Program-made: the position numbers and the translations under genes
The notes under the pieces: generated by a model
What the model was told of the DNA's origin: nothing
The model's input: only the letters and a program-made list of their open reading frames with translations
The model's database searches: none
Part shown: piece by piece, positions 7,941-15,707 of the stretch
How positions within the stretch are numbered: position 1 is the stretch's first letter
Layout: each line of letters opens with the position of its first letter
NCBI GenBank assembly: GCA_002490465.1
Contig: DKUB01000056.1
Span: 1,593-21,264 of the forward strand
Direction: 5' to 3'
Source: Lachnoclostridium sp. UBA7215
Lineage (GTDB): Bacteria > Bacillota > Clostridia > Lachnospirales > Lachnospiraceae
Length of the DNA stretch: 19,672 nt

Positions 7941-8366
7941 ATGGGTTATAACAAAGCAAGAGAGGAAAAGAAATGGAGACTGTGGAAAGAGTCCGAAGAA
8001 CGGCAACTCCGCAGTCTTGGAATGGATGAGGAATCCATCGAAGAACTCCGCAGGTTGGATTGGGAGGACTTTAAAAGTGAGAGAAGGTATCGGGAACACC
8101 AGACGGTATTCCCGGAGCAGTATACACTACAGGCGGTAAGTATGCCGGAGCAGGAGATTTTGGGAGTAGATTCTCTGCTGGAAGCCGTGGAAAACGAGGA
8201 ACTGTTACATATCCTGATGGTGGCAGACAGAAAGACACTGCAGATTGTTCTGTTAAAAACGATGGGATACTCCATTCCGGAAATTATCCTGAAAACCGGT
8301 ATGAGCAGGCGGGCAGTCTACTGCCGAATACACCGACTGAAGAAAAAAATTAAAAAAATTTTTTAA
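7941..8366 (+). CDS. Sigma-70 region 4-like small regulatory protein
   Basis: The protein has 141 residues from ATG 7941, which follows GGAGGTGG at 7923-7930. The N-terminal half is charged and helical with many Glu, Arg and Lys residues. Residues about 90-135 read as a sigma region-4-like helix-turn-helix (IVLLKTMGYSIPEIILKTGM, then SRRAVYCRIHRLKKKI). There is no region 2, so it cannot bind core polymerase and the -10 element like a complete sigma factor. Small proteins of this type are common near the recombinase end of Tn916/Tn1549-like conjugative elements; this is family knowledge, not proof here. The last codons lie in a run of A7, TT, A7 and T6, which might favour polymerase slippage. 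Confidence 0.78.
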   Translation: MGYNKAREEKKWRLWKESEERQLRSLGMDEESIEELRRLDWEDFKSERRYREHQTVFPEQYTLQAVSMPEQEILGVDSLLEAVENEELLHILMVADRKTLQIVLLKTMGYSIPEIILKTGMSRRAVYCRIHRLKKKIKKIF

Positions 8367-8385
8367 GGCGAGAGAAAAAAGCAGG

Positions 8386-8426
8386 GTTCCCATCGGCTAT
8401 ATAGTAGAGGGGAACAAAATCCCCCT
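8386..8426 (+). promoter_or_regulatory. Two mutually exclusive hairpins after sigma-like gene
   Basis: GTTCCC (8386-8391) can pair with GGGAAC (8410-8415). The same 3' arm overlaps AGGGG (8408-8412), which can instead pair with CCCCT (8422-8426) around a short A-rich loop. The two stems share bases and cannot form together, as in attenuators and switches. No T-run follows either stem. Confidence 0.4.
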
Positions 8427-8443
8427 GTGTTCTTTGACAATTT

Positions 8444-8525
8444 CATACACAGCATTACAGGTACGTTCCCGTAAGTAGTAGCGTGACAAAGTAAGCGCCA
8501 TGACGGATGGAGCCAGTGCTGTATG
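8444..8525 (+). other. Candidate structured RNA domain closed by a bulged stem
   Basis: CATAC-AC-AGCA (8444-8454) pairs with TGCTGTATG (8517-8525) over 9 bp with a two-base bulge, enclosing about 62 bases. A TTGACA (8434-8439) lies just upstream but without a good -10. A 15-codon frame (ATG 8500) also exists in this interval, so a small peptide is an alternative reading. No known RNA family is recognised. Confidence 0.3.
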
Positions 8526-8619
8526 TCATAAAAGACTGCCCAGATGAGGAAAGCATTTCCGGGTGGTTTGTCCGTGCATCGGTGCCAGCTTCATTCTGAG
8601 CGATTCATTACATTTGAAA

Positions 8620-8639
8620 GAAAGCCGTGGCAGGCTTTC
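8620..8639. repeat. Perfect 7-bp inverted repeat
   Basis: GAAAGCC (8620-8626) and GGCTTTC (8633-8639) flank GTGGCA. No T-run follows, so it is not a terminator. It is one of the stems in the hairpin-rich region. Confidence 0.5.
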
Positions 8640-8849
8640 CGCCATAATCACGAGCGGGGGATAATGATACGTTTTATTGCCAGAGAGCATGGGATGAACT
8701 CCGGGTTGTAATCAGCAAGACCTTCAGGACATCTGCGAGCGGCATCATGCCGGATGCCCGCCTGTAATGTTCCCCGCCCTTTACAGGGCAGTGCTTCCGG
8801 GGTGCGTGGCAAATACGGGAGCAGCGGAAACGAAAATAAAGAATCAACG

Positions 8850-8871
8850 ACATCGCAGCAGGCTGCGATGT
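8850..8871. repeat. Perfect 10-bp inverted repeat
   Basis: ACATCGCAGC (8850-8859) and GCTGCGATGT (8862-8871) are perfect complements separated by two bases. As RNA it would form a very stable stem; as DNA it could extrude as a cruciform or be bound by a dimer. It is the strongest dyad in the gene-free region. Confidence 0.7.
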
Positions 8872-8898
8872 GTAGACCGCGCGCAGTCGCCAAATGCA

Positions 8899-8917
8899 AA
8901 GGAACTTTCAGTTCCTT
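8899..8917. repeat. Perfect 8-bp inverted repeat
   Basis: AAGGAACT (8899-8906) and AGTTCCTT (8910-8917) flank TTC. It follows the 10-bp dyad at 8850-8871 by 28 bases, so the two may be parts of one structured site. Confidence 0.6.
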
Positions 8918-8986
8918 ACAAGCATTGCGCTTGGCTCGTTGCGTTCGCGGGAATCAATGAAGATGTGTGACGTTGATATCAGATAC

Positions 8987-9014
8987 ATGCGGCTGTGGTT
9001 TTTCATGGCCGCAT
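8987..9014. repeat. 7-bp inverted repeat just upstream of helicase gene
   Basis: ATGCGGC (8987-8993) and GCCGCAT (9008-9014) flank a T-rich 14-base loop, 40 bases before the helicase start. It may be a leader hairpin for that gene. Confidence 0.5.
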
Positions 9015-9053
9015 TGATGTGGTATTAACGCATACGGGGAAGGAAGCGATAGA

Positions 9054-11018
9054 ATGTTGCATTACAACCAGTGCCGGGAACAGGCACACCGGGAGGTGGA
9101 GGAAATCTTCCGCACTTTTCTTCCAGAGCGGGGACTTGCAGTCAGGGAAGAACAAATCCGTCTCTGCCATGAAATGCTCTCCACATTGCTGGAAGGAAAA
9201 ATAGCGCTCTGCGATGCCGGGGTGGGAATCGGTAAAACCTATGCCTACCTCGTGGCGGGCATTCTGATAAAAAAGCATGCTTCCGGGAGATTTTCCCGGA
9301 ATGCGGATTCTCTGGTAGTCTCCACCTCCAGCATTGCCCTCCAGCGGGCGGTTATGGAGGAATACCTGCCATTTTTGTCCGGTGTTCTGTTGGAAAAAGG
9401 AATCATACAAAGTCCCTTGAAAGGCATTATCCGGAAAGGGAAAGAACATTTTGTCTGCGACCGGAGGCTGGCATTGCGGTTGGAGGCGGTCAAAGACAAG
9501 AAGAAAAATGAGAAGCAGAGGGAGGCGCTGAACTCCCTGCGCCTGCATTATGACATGGACAAGGTGCAGAATCTGAGCGGTTTTGACCGTAGGCTCGTAA
9601 ATGTTCCGGGAAGTTGTCCAAAAGAATGCCCGGCAGGACATTTCTGCCGTTACCGGAACTATTTAAAACGGGCGGCACAGGAGGATATTGCTTTTCAAAT
9701 CTGCAATCACAATTATCTGCTGGCAGATGTACTGCACCGGGAGAGGGGCAGCCGTCCACTGCTTGCAGATTACGGGGCGCTTATCGTGGATGAGGCCCAC
9801 CAGCTTCCGGAGGCGGCAAGACAGATGTATGGGATGAGCCTGTGCCGGGATGAAGTGTTGGAAATCAGTGATTATCTGGAAAGAGAACATAGGAGAAAAG
9901 AAGCAAGGGGACTCAGGGAAACCTATGCGGGGCTGCTTGCTAGCCTGAAGGCTGCCGGAGATAAGGATAGAAGCGGTACTGACAGCGAGACGTTTACCTG
10001 CCCGGAAGGTTGTATGCAGGTACTAAAGGAAACGGCTTCTTTGTTTGCAAAGACAGCGGCAGAGTTAAAAGGGGGAGTTCCTGTCTGGATACGAAACCGG
10101 CTGGAAGAAGCAGCAGAGGTGCTGAAACTGTTTCAAAGACAGGAAAAATCCTGCATCCTGTATCTGCAGGAAGATCAGGAGAAATATCCGGTATTCTGTG
10201 CCACAAGCAGGGAAATACCGGAAAGGCTGTATAAAACTTTGTGGGAAAAGAGTTTCCCCGCTATCCTTACCAGCGGAACGCTGAAAGCGGGGGATGGATT
10301 TGAAAGGACAAGGCAGGAGACCGGTCTTTGCGGGCCAAGACCGGTCAAAGAGTGTGTGGCAGAATCCCCGTTCGCTTATGATGAGAACTGCCTGCTCTAT
10401 CTGCCGGACACGCTGAAGGAATGCCGGAAGGGAAGCCGGAGAGAGGCAGAAATGATTGCCGGACACATCCGGTCGCTGGTCCGCTCAACCTGCGGGCATA
10501 CGCTGATATTGTTTACATCCTATTCCCTGATGGGGAATGTCTGCCGGATACTGCGGAAGGACATGCCTTTTCCGATGGTGGAGGTGTGGCGTCATGCCCA
10601 AGAAGAAATCGCAGCGTTTAAGACGATGGAAAATGCTGTCCTTTTGGCAGCGGGTTCCTGCTGGGAGGGTGTGGATTTTCCGGGTGATATGGTATCTTCC
10701 CTGATTATTGTAAAACTGCCTTTTTCTGTCCCTGATCCCATCCGTGAGGCGGAGAGGGAGAACTACGGCACACTGCGGGAATATATAAGGGCCATTGCCC
10801 TGCCGGATATGCAGAAGAAACTGCGGCAGGGATTCGGGCGGGCAATCCGGACGGAGCGGGATACCTGCGTGGTGTCCATACTGGACCACCGGGCAGTTCC
10901 CGGCGGGCGCTACCATGAGGATGTGCTGTGCGTTCTGCCGAAGTGCAGAAGGACAGGCAGCTTAAGGGAAGTGGAGGCGTTTATCAGAGAGCGGAAAGGA
11001 GAAGGATATTATCTTTGA
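9054..11018 (+). CDS. DinG/XPD-family Fe-S DNA helicase
   Basis: The protein has 654 residues and starts at ATG 9054 after GGGGAAGGAAG. It is a superfamily 2 helicase of the DinG/Rad3/XPD type. Visible motifs are Walker A AGVGIGKT (residues 55-62), the DEAH box (246-249), SGTL (407-410), motif V GSCWEGVDF (534-542) and motif VI QGFGRAIR (592-599). Four cysteines, Cys135, Cys188, Cys192 and Cys198 (spacing CxxxC, then 5 residues, C), are placed as in DinG and should bind a 4Fe-4S cluster. Such enzymes unwind DNA 5' to 3' and resolve R-loops or damaged duplexes. Here it stands alone, between a hairpin-rich region and recombinase genes, and may serve element replication or transfer. Its last codons overlap a candidate attachment site. 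Confidence 0.92.
   Translation: MLHYNQCREQAHREVEEIFRTFLPERGLAVREEQIRLCHEMLSTLLEGKIALCDAGVGIGKTYAYLVAGILIKKHASGRFSRNADSLVVSTSSIALQRAVMEEYLPFLSGVLLEKGIIQSPLKGIIRKGKEHFVCDRRLALRLEAVKDKKKNEKQREALNSLRLHYDMDKVQNLSGFDRRLVNVPGSCPKECPAGHFCRYRNYLKRAAQEDIAFQICNHNYLLADVLHRERGSRPLLADYGALIVDEAHQLPEAARQMYGMSLCRDEVLEISDYLEREHRRKEARGLRETYAGLLASLKAAGDKDRSGTDSETFTCPEGCMQVLKETASLFAKTAAELKGGVPVWIRNRLEEAAEVLKLFQRQEKSCILYLQEDQEKYPVFCATSREIPERLYKTLWEKSFPAILTSGTLKAGDGFERTRQETGLCGPRPVKECVAESPFAYDENCLLYLPDTLKECRKGSRREAEMIAGHIRSLVRSTCGHTLILFTSYSLMGNVCRILRKDMPFPMVEVWRHAQEEIAAFKTMENAVLLAAGSCWEGVDFPGDMVSSLIIVKLPFSVPDPIREAERENYGTLREYIRAIALPDMQKKLRQGFGRAIRTERDTCVVSILDHRAVPGGRYHEDVLCVLPKCRRTGSLREVEAFIRERKGEGYYL
10997..11012 (+). 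repeat. Left copy of candidate attachment repeat
   Basis: AGGAGAAGGATATTAT lies in the last codons of the helicase gene, 4-6 bases before its stop. It matches AGGAAAAGGATATTAT at 16101-16116 in 15 of 16 positions. Reading from the right-hand copy in the helicase frame gives GYYSKT and a stop, instead of GYYL and a stop, so the repeat could be the core of an integration site in the helicase 3' end. Confidence 0.5.
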
Positions 11019-11024
11019 TATTTG

Positions 11025-11058
11025 GTTCAACGGCGGGTTCAAATTGGCGCCGTTGAAC
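11025..11058. repeat. Perfect 10-bp inverted repeat after helicase stop
   Basis: GTTCAACGGC (11025-11034) and GCCGTTGAAC (11049-11058) are perfect complements with a 14-base spacer. A second GGTTCAA half-site (11036-11042) repeats the left arm at 12-base spacing. No T-run follows, so it is not an ordinary terminator. Its place just inside the presumed left end suggests recombinase binding or a tnp operator. Confidence 0.6.
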
Positions 11059-11182
11059 TATATGGACACAGTTCCACCTTTGTTGGTTCTGCTTAAATAC
11101 CAGAGAGGTTTCGGGCGAAAGTTTGTTGGTATTTTGGGCGGAAACTGCGGTCTTTGTGCTGGCTTTTCCGGCATGAAGTGGG

Positions 11183-11225
11183 TATACTGTGTATAGAGTT
11201 AAGAAACCGCAGAATAAGCGGTTTC
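11183..11225. promoter_or_regulatory. -10-like dyad and hairpin upstream of first recombinase
   Basis: TATAC (11183-11187) and GTATA (11191-11195) form a small dyad that contains a good -10 hexamer (TATACT), although no matching -35 is clear. It is followed by GAAACCGC (11203-11210) and GCGGTTTC (11218-11225), a perfect 8-bp hairpin in the probable 5' leader, ending 6 bases before the GAGAGGAAG ribosome site. The hairpin could modulate recombinase translation. Confidence 0.45.
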
Positions 11226-11247
11226 CAGACGAGAGGAAGTGAGGCAG

Positions 11248-12369
11248 ATGAAACGGTACAGCGTGGAGATGGTAAAGGATGCATCGGTAAAATATTATTA
11301 CATCCGGGATAACGAGACGATGGGCATTGTGGAACTGCCCTCCCGGTATCTGAAACATAAAACGATGTCCAAGCGTTCCCCTAATACAGTGAGGCGGTCA
11401 GCGTTTTCCATCCTTTATTATCTGGAATATCTGGATACAAGAGATATGGGGATTATGGATATATACAGTCTGCCGTATGACAGGCAGACGGAACACTTTA
11501 CAAAATTTCTGGAATGGCTCAAAAGCGGATGCCATACAGAGGGAAAAACAAATAAACTGCCGGATAACAGAACCTGCAACGCATACCTAAAAGATGTGTT
11601 CAGGTTCTATCTTTTTGTCGAGGAAAGCAGCGACGGCGGCAGGGAACTGAAAGTCCTGTATTATAACCAGATTGTGGAAGTCAACAGTGTGGGCATGAAA
11701 AGAGTCCTGCGGAATCATTCTTTTAAGGGTTATCTGAAAGAGGAACGCAGAAGGGGGAAACCGGCAAAGCAGAATGAGATTGTTACTATTCTGCAGTCAT
11801 GCACGAACTGCAGGGATCAGCTTCTGCTGCTTCTGTTAGCAGAAACTGGGTTTCGGATTGGAGAAATCCTCGGTGTGAACTATGTGAAGGATATCGATTA
11901 TCGAAACCATCTGGTCGGGGTATATTTCCGTGAGGACAATGAGAATGATTCCAGAGCAAAGAATGCGGAATACCGAAAGGCAAAAATCAGCGATTCAACC
12001 TTTGATTTTTTGCTGTATTATATCGCAGAATACAGGGAGTTACTGCAGCACCAGACATTCCTGTTCATTAACATTATGGGGGACGGTATAGGGAAACCAT
12101 TAAAAGTGGACAGTGTCTATAAAATGCTGGAGAGGATGGAAAAGAAAACCCAGATTAAAATCACACCGCATATGCTGAGAAGATATTTTGCAAATATGCG
12201 CCGGGAAGCCGGATGGCGTCTGGAGATGATCAGTCAGGCACTGGGGCATAAACATCTGGAAACGACCATCCAGTATATGAATATGGTGGATGATAATCTG
12301 ATTGAAGCAAGCAATAAATTTTATGAGAAACATTCAGCCATATACGGGATACAGGAAATGCTGAAGTAG
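11248..12369 (+). CDS. Tyrosine recombinase 1 (Tn554 TnpA-like)
   Basis: The protein has 373 residues. GAGAGGAAG at 11231-11239 is well placed for ATG 11248; GTG 11239 overlaps it and is not used. An N-terminal SAM-like core-binding region (about residues 40-130) precedes the catalytic domain. The catalytic residues are visible: Arg203 in TGFRIGEILG, a Lys in the beta-hairpin region near 244-246, His308 and Arg311 in HMLRRYF, His334 in LGHKHLETT and the nucleophile Tyr343 in IQYMNM. Length matches Tn554 TnpA (361 aa). Enzymes of this kind cut and rejoin DNA through a 3'-phosphotyrosine link. It is the first gene of the recombination operon. Confidence 0.9.
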   Translation: MKRYSVEMVKDASVKYYYIRDNETMGIVELPSRYLKHKTMSKRSPNTVRRSAFSILYYLEYLDTRDMGIMDIYSLPYDRQTEHFTKFLEWLKSGCHTEGKTNKLPDNRTCNAYLKDVFRFYLFVEESSDGGRELKVLYYNQIVEVNSVGMKRVLRNHSFKGYLKEERRRGKPAKQNEIVTILQSCTNCRDQLLLLLLAETGFRIGEILGVNYVKDIDYRNHLVGVYFREDNENDSRAKNAEYRKAKISDSTFDFLLYYIAEYRELLQHQTFLFINIMGDGIGKPLKVDSVYKMLERMEKKTQIKITPHMLRRYFANMRREAGWRLEMISQALGHKHLETTIQYMNMVDDNLIEASNKFYEKHSAIYGIQEMLK

Positions 12370-12424
12370 TCAGACAGGTGAAACAGAGTTATTTCATAAT
12401 GGAATACGGGAAAGGAGAATGGAT

Positions 12425-14197
12425 ATGCCGGTATATGCTTTACAGCAGACAGAAAAGTACATAGAGCCGGAAGAAATCAGGGAAAAGCGCCGGCAGAATA
12501 TCAACCGGGAAATCGATGCCTTTACCGATATTCCATCGCCGCAACGGAACAAGCTGAAAAAATTTCTGATTGCTGCGGAAATAGGAAGCATTGAGGAAAT
12601 GGATTATTCGGTCAGGCAGGAGTATGAAGTATTTTTGACAGACCAGATCAGTAAAAACAGCAGACGTACTTATATGAACGCTTACGATAAAATCAGACGG
12701 CATTTTATCGGACAGCAGATGCAGACGCTGGCGGGACGGCAGAAATACCAGTGGCAGTATCGGAATGAGATTTTATACCTGCCCTATCATCCCGAACGGG
12801 AAGTGGCAGAATCTTTTATGGATAGCAGACAGCGTGAGATTCTGGAGTGGGATTTTACAAAGCAATGTCCGGAGCGGTTAAAGCGGCAGATATTTGTAGC
12901 GCTGAATTGCGTGATAGAAAATTATGCGGACAGAAATATCCGAAGAAACCGATTGCTGGCATTACAGTATTTCTATGGTTTCTGTGTTAAAAATGGGGTG
13001 GACGATATTGAAACACTGGAAACAGAGCAGATGGAAAAGTACAAAAACACATTAAATCTAAAATCCAATGGGAAAAAAGTGCCATCTGCCTATGAGCATA
13101 TTATAGGCATCGCAAGAAAGTCAGTTTTTTTGGATGCAGAGGAAATCCACTGGCAGGCAAACGTATGGTATCTGGAACGGTTTCATATCACCGAACGCAG
13201 GAGAGACCCCTCAAAATCACTGGAAAGCATATCCTTTCTGGAGATAGCGGACCGTGAGAATCGGAAATATGCGAAAGAGTATATGAAATATGAGCTGGGC
13301 ATTACCGGGCAGGCATTAAGCACGGTAACAGGAAGATATCGGTTTGTCCGAAACTTCCTTGAAAACCTTGCCAAAGACGTCAGAAAGTGTACAAATGAAG
13401 ATATTGAAAACCATATCAAAAAGCTGCAGGAAAGCGGGATAGCAGCCAAAGGGTTTAATGAGAGATTATCCGGCATCCGTCATTTTTTCAAATTCCTTGA
13501 AGTCAGGGGGCATATAAAAAATGTGCCGTTCCGGGCGGAATACTACTGGAAAAAGGAAATTCCCGTACATCACGACAGAAGCGTGGGGTATGAGGTTTAT
13601 ATGGATATCATACAGAAACTCCACTGTTTCCCGGAGCATCTCCGGTGTATGTTCCTGCATCTGTGGTGCATCGGCCTGCGGGCAAGCGAGGTATGCACCC
13701 TAAAAGGAAATGCCTATTACCGGCAGGGAGAGGATGCGTGGATTCAGGTCTATCAGGTCAAGATGAAAACATACAAAAGGGTTCCAATCCCGGAGGGGCT
13801 GTACCGGATTATGCAGGTATATTTGAAAAAGAACCGGATTGGACCGGATGAATATATTTTCAAGGACAGCCGTAACGGTGCCTGTAAATACCAGACATTC
13901 CGCCACCAGATGATAAAGTGTTGTGAGGAAAACGGCATTGCGGGAGGAAATTATATCTTCCAGTCCCATGATTACCGCCATACGGTGGCAACGATGTTCT
14001 ATGATAACGAGGTATCCATCCAGAGTATCCGTGATTATCTCGGACATGCTTATGAGGAAATGACGCGGCAGTACATTGACTACATGCCAAAAAAACTGGC
14101 AGAGGCAAATGCGGAATACTTCAATAATCCGGAACATGACTTGGCATCCGGACTGCGGAAAGGAGAAAACGATGGAGCAGGACAGAATTTATTATAG
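12425..14197 (+). CDS. Tyrosine recombinase 2 (Tn554 TnpB-like, long)
   Basis: The protein has 590 residues. GGAG at 12414-12417 lies 7 bases before ATG 12425 but only 1 base before ATG 12419, so 12425 is the better start. The long N-terminal part (about 290 residues before the core-binding domain) is unusual for simple integrases but typical of Tn554 TnpB (630 aa). Catalytic residues are complete: Arg419 in GLRASEVCTL, Lys446/448 in QVKMKTYK, His515 and Arg518 in HDYRHTVA, His541 in LGHAYEE and Tyr550 in RQYIDY. It starts 56 bases after the first recombinase and ends inside the start of the third, which indicates coordinated expression. Confidence 0.9.
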   Translation: MPVYALQQTEKYIEPEEIREKRRQNINREIDAFTDIPSPQRNKLKKFLIAAEIGSIEEMDYSVRQEYEVFLTDQISKNSRRTYMNAYDKIRRHFIGQQMQTLAGRQKYQWQYRNEILYLPYHPEREVAESFMDSRQREILEWDFTKQCPERLKRQIFVALNCVIENYADRNIRRNRLLALQYFYGFCVKNGVDDIETLETEQMEKYKNTLNLKSNGKKVPSAYEHIIGIARKSVFLDAEEIHWQANVWYLERFHITERRRDPSKSLESISFLEIADRENRKYAKEYMKYELGITGQALSTVTGRYRFVRNFLENLAKDVRKCTNEDIENHIKKLQESGIAAKGFNERLSGIRHFFKFLEVRGHIKNVPFRAEYYWKKEIPVHHDRSVGYEVYMDIIQKLHCFPEHLRCMFLHLWCIGLRASEVCTLKGNAYYRQGEDAWIQVYQVKMKTYKRVPIPEGLYRIMQVYLKKNRIGPDEYIFKDSRNGACKYQTFRHQMIKCCEENGIAGGNYIFQSHDYRHTVATMFYDNEVSIQSIRDYLGHAYEEMTRQYIDYMPKKLAEANAEYFNNPEHDLASGLRKGENDGAGQNLL

Positions 14198-15707
14198 CGA
14201 GCTGAAATGTTACGCAGAGGCAACAGAGGAACAGAGAAATACAAACTATGTTTCACCCTTTTATGATATGTCGGGGATTGCATCGGAAGGTCTGAAAAAG
14301 GAATTAAAGAGATTTGTGCTGCACCGAGGGGAAAAGGTCTCTTTTGCAACAATCCTGAGTGATAAGATTCTGTTCCGGAGGCTTGTATGTTTCCTCGAAG
14401 AAAAGGATACCAGCCACATAAAAAGTTTTCTGGAGAGGAAACCGGAGAAGTGGATGAGACAGTTCAGGGGCTGGCTTTTGCAAAACGGGCATCCGCTGAC
14501 CACGAAAAAAGTGAATGTTTATGGAAATGAACACATGGTGGATACCAAGCAGATTAAATATTTTGAGAGAATCCTGCGTTTTTTACAGCCTGCTGATGAA
14601 CGGGATGAGAGGGAAAAAGACATATGGGAACTGGACAGGCTTGACCTTGCGATACGGTGTAACCCGATTTATAACGTAAAAACATTAAATTTTACCAAAA
14701 TCAGTCAGCCGGATATGCGGGAGGAAATAAAGAAAGCGGTGTATCTGCGTCTGCAGTATGAAGCGCTTGGAACAATACAGAACGGGTTGAATGCCATGCG
14801 GCATTTTTCTATATACCTGCAAGAAAAATATCCCAAAGTGCAGTCTTGTGCGGAGATAGACAGAGAGATTCTGGAAGCATACCTAATATACCGCATGACA
14901 GAATGCACTCCCAAGAAAGGGGCGAGCAATCAGGTATTGAGTCTGCGTTCCATGCTGGAAACAGTAGGAAAACTGTACCAATATCCGCAGCTTGACAGAT
15001 TATTTCTGAATACAGACATTCCACCGGAGGAACAGCCGGAGTTCAAGGTGTATTCGGAAAAAGAGATGAAAATTCTTAATGCCCATATCGCCAGAATGGA
15101 TGAGCAGATTGCAAGATGCCTCGTGATACATCAGATGTTAGGGACGAGAATATCCGACACACTGACGCTTCGAAGGGACTGCCTTTACAACGAGCATGGA
15201 CAGAATATGATCCGTATATATCAGGTAAAGACGGATGTATATAACAAGCCAATCAGCAGGGAACTAACCATGCTGATACAGAAAGCGATTGACTATACCA
15301 TAGAACGGTATGGAGAGACAAAGTACATATTTGTCAATGAGAATGATGTCAGCCGTCCGCTGCAGTATACCACGATTAAACATAAAGTCCTTGCCATGAT
15401 CCAGAGGGAGAAGCTGCGGGATGATGAAGGGAAGCCGTTCCGCTTTAACTCGCATATGTTCCGGCATTATTACGGTGTAAAGCTGACGGAGATGCATCTG
15501 GATGACTGGACGATTGCAAAGCTGCTAGGACATAAGAGGTTGGGAAGCGTACAGCACTACCGGAAGATGAGCAATCAGCTTATGGCAGATGAAACAAGGG
15601 CGGTGAGGGACATGATGACAAAGATTATTTATGAAAATCTGGATGGATGGAGTGAGGAATATGAACAAATACGACACGATGGTTACCAAGAACCGGCAGC
15701 GGAGTGA
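14172..15707 (+). CDS. Tyrosine recombinase 3 of the trio
   Basis: The protein has 511 residues from ATG 14172, which is preceded by AGGAG at 14161-14165; it overlaps the second recombinase by 26 bases. The catalytic domain is intact: Arg326 in LGTRISDTL, Lys353 in QVKTDVYNK, His428 and Arg431 in HMFRHYYG, His454 in LGHKRLGS and Tyr463 in QHYRKM. The N-terminal 290 residues are diverged from recombinase 2 but of similar layout. Tn554 itself has only two recombinases, so this third one makes the module resemble recombinase-in-trio elements. A role in a second strand-exchange step or directionality is a guess. Confidence 0.88.
   Translation: MEQDRIYYSELKCYAEATEEQRNTNYVSPFYDMSGIASEGLKKELKRFVLHRGEKVSFATILSDKILFRRLVCFLEEKDTSHIKSFLERKPEKWMRQFRGWLLQNGHPLTTKKVNVYGNEHMVDTKQIKYFERILRFLQPADERDEREKDIWELDRLDLAIRCNPIYNVKTLNFTKISQPDMREEIKKAVYLRLQYEALGTIQNGLNAMRHFSIYLQEKYPKVQSCAEIDREILEAYLIYRMTECTPKKGASNQVLSLRSMLETVGKLYQYPQLDRLFLNTDIPPEEQPEFKVYSEKEMKILNAHIARMDEQIARCLVIHQMLGTRISDTLTLRRDCLYNEHGQNMIRIYQVKTDVYNKPISRELTMLIQKAIDYTIERYGETKYIFVNENDVSRPLQYTTIKHKVLAMIQREKLRDDEGKPFRFNSHMFRHYYGVKLTEMHLDDWTIAKLLGHKRLGSVQHYRKMSNQLMADETRAVRDMMTKIIYENLDGWSEEYEQIRHDGYQEPAAE

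Larger units (their letters stand above)
8367..9053. other. Hairpin-rich 690-base region without a convincing gene
   Basis: Short frames exist here (for example ending near 8960-8970) but they have no ribosome sites, odd composition and no recognisable domains, so none is called. The region contains at least six clean hairpins, listed separately: 8386-8426, 8444-8525, 8620-8639, 8850-8871, 8899-8917 and 8987-9014. It also has nested CCC/GGG pairings around 8770-8800. GC is higher than in the flanking leader. The density of perfect stems suggests structured RNA, an origin of transfer, or a regulatory leader of the helicase gene. Which one is not decidable from one sequence. Confidence 0.5.

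Noticed and set aside
8648..8970. Short frames on both strands in the hairpin-rich region
   Set aside because: They overlap each other in several frames, lack ribosome sites and show no domain; the stems explain the composition better.
9003..9641. 212-residue frame on the minus strand inside the helicase gene
   Set aside because: It is antisense to a helicase with complete motifs in the + frame and has no recognisable product.
13700..14137. 145-residue minus-strand frame within recombinase 2
   Set aside because: It overlaps the catalytic domain of the recombinase, whose motifs are intact on the + strand.
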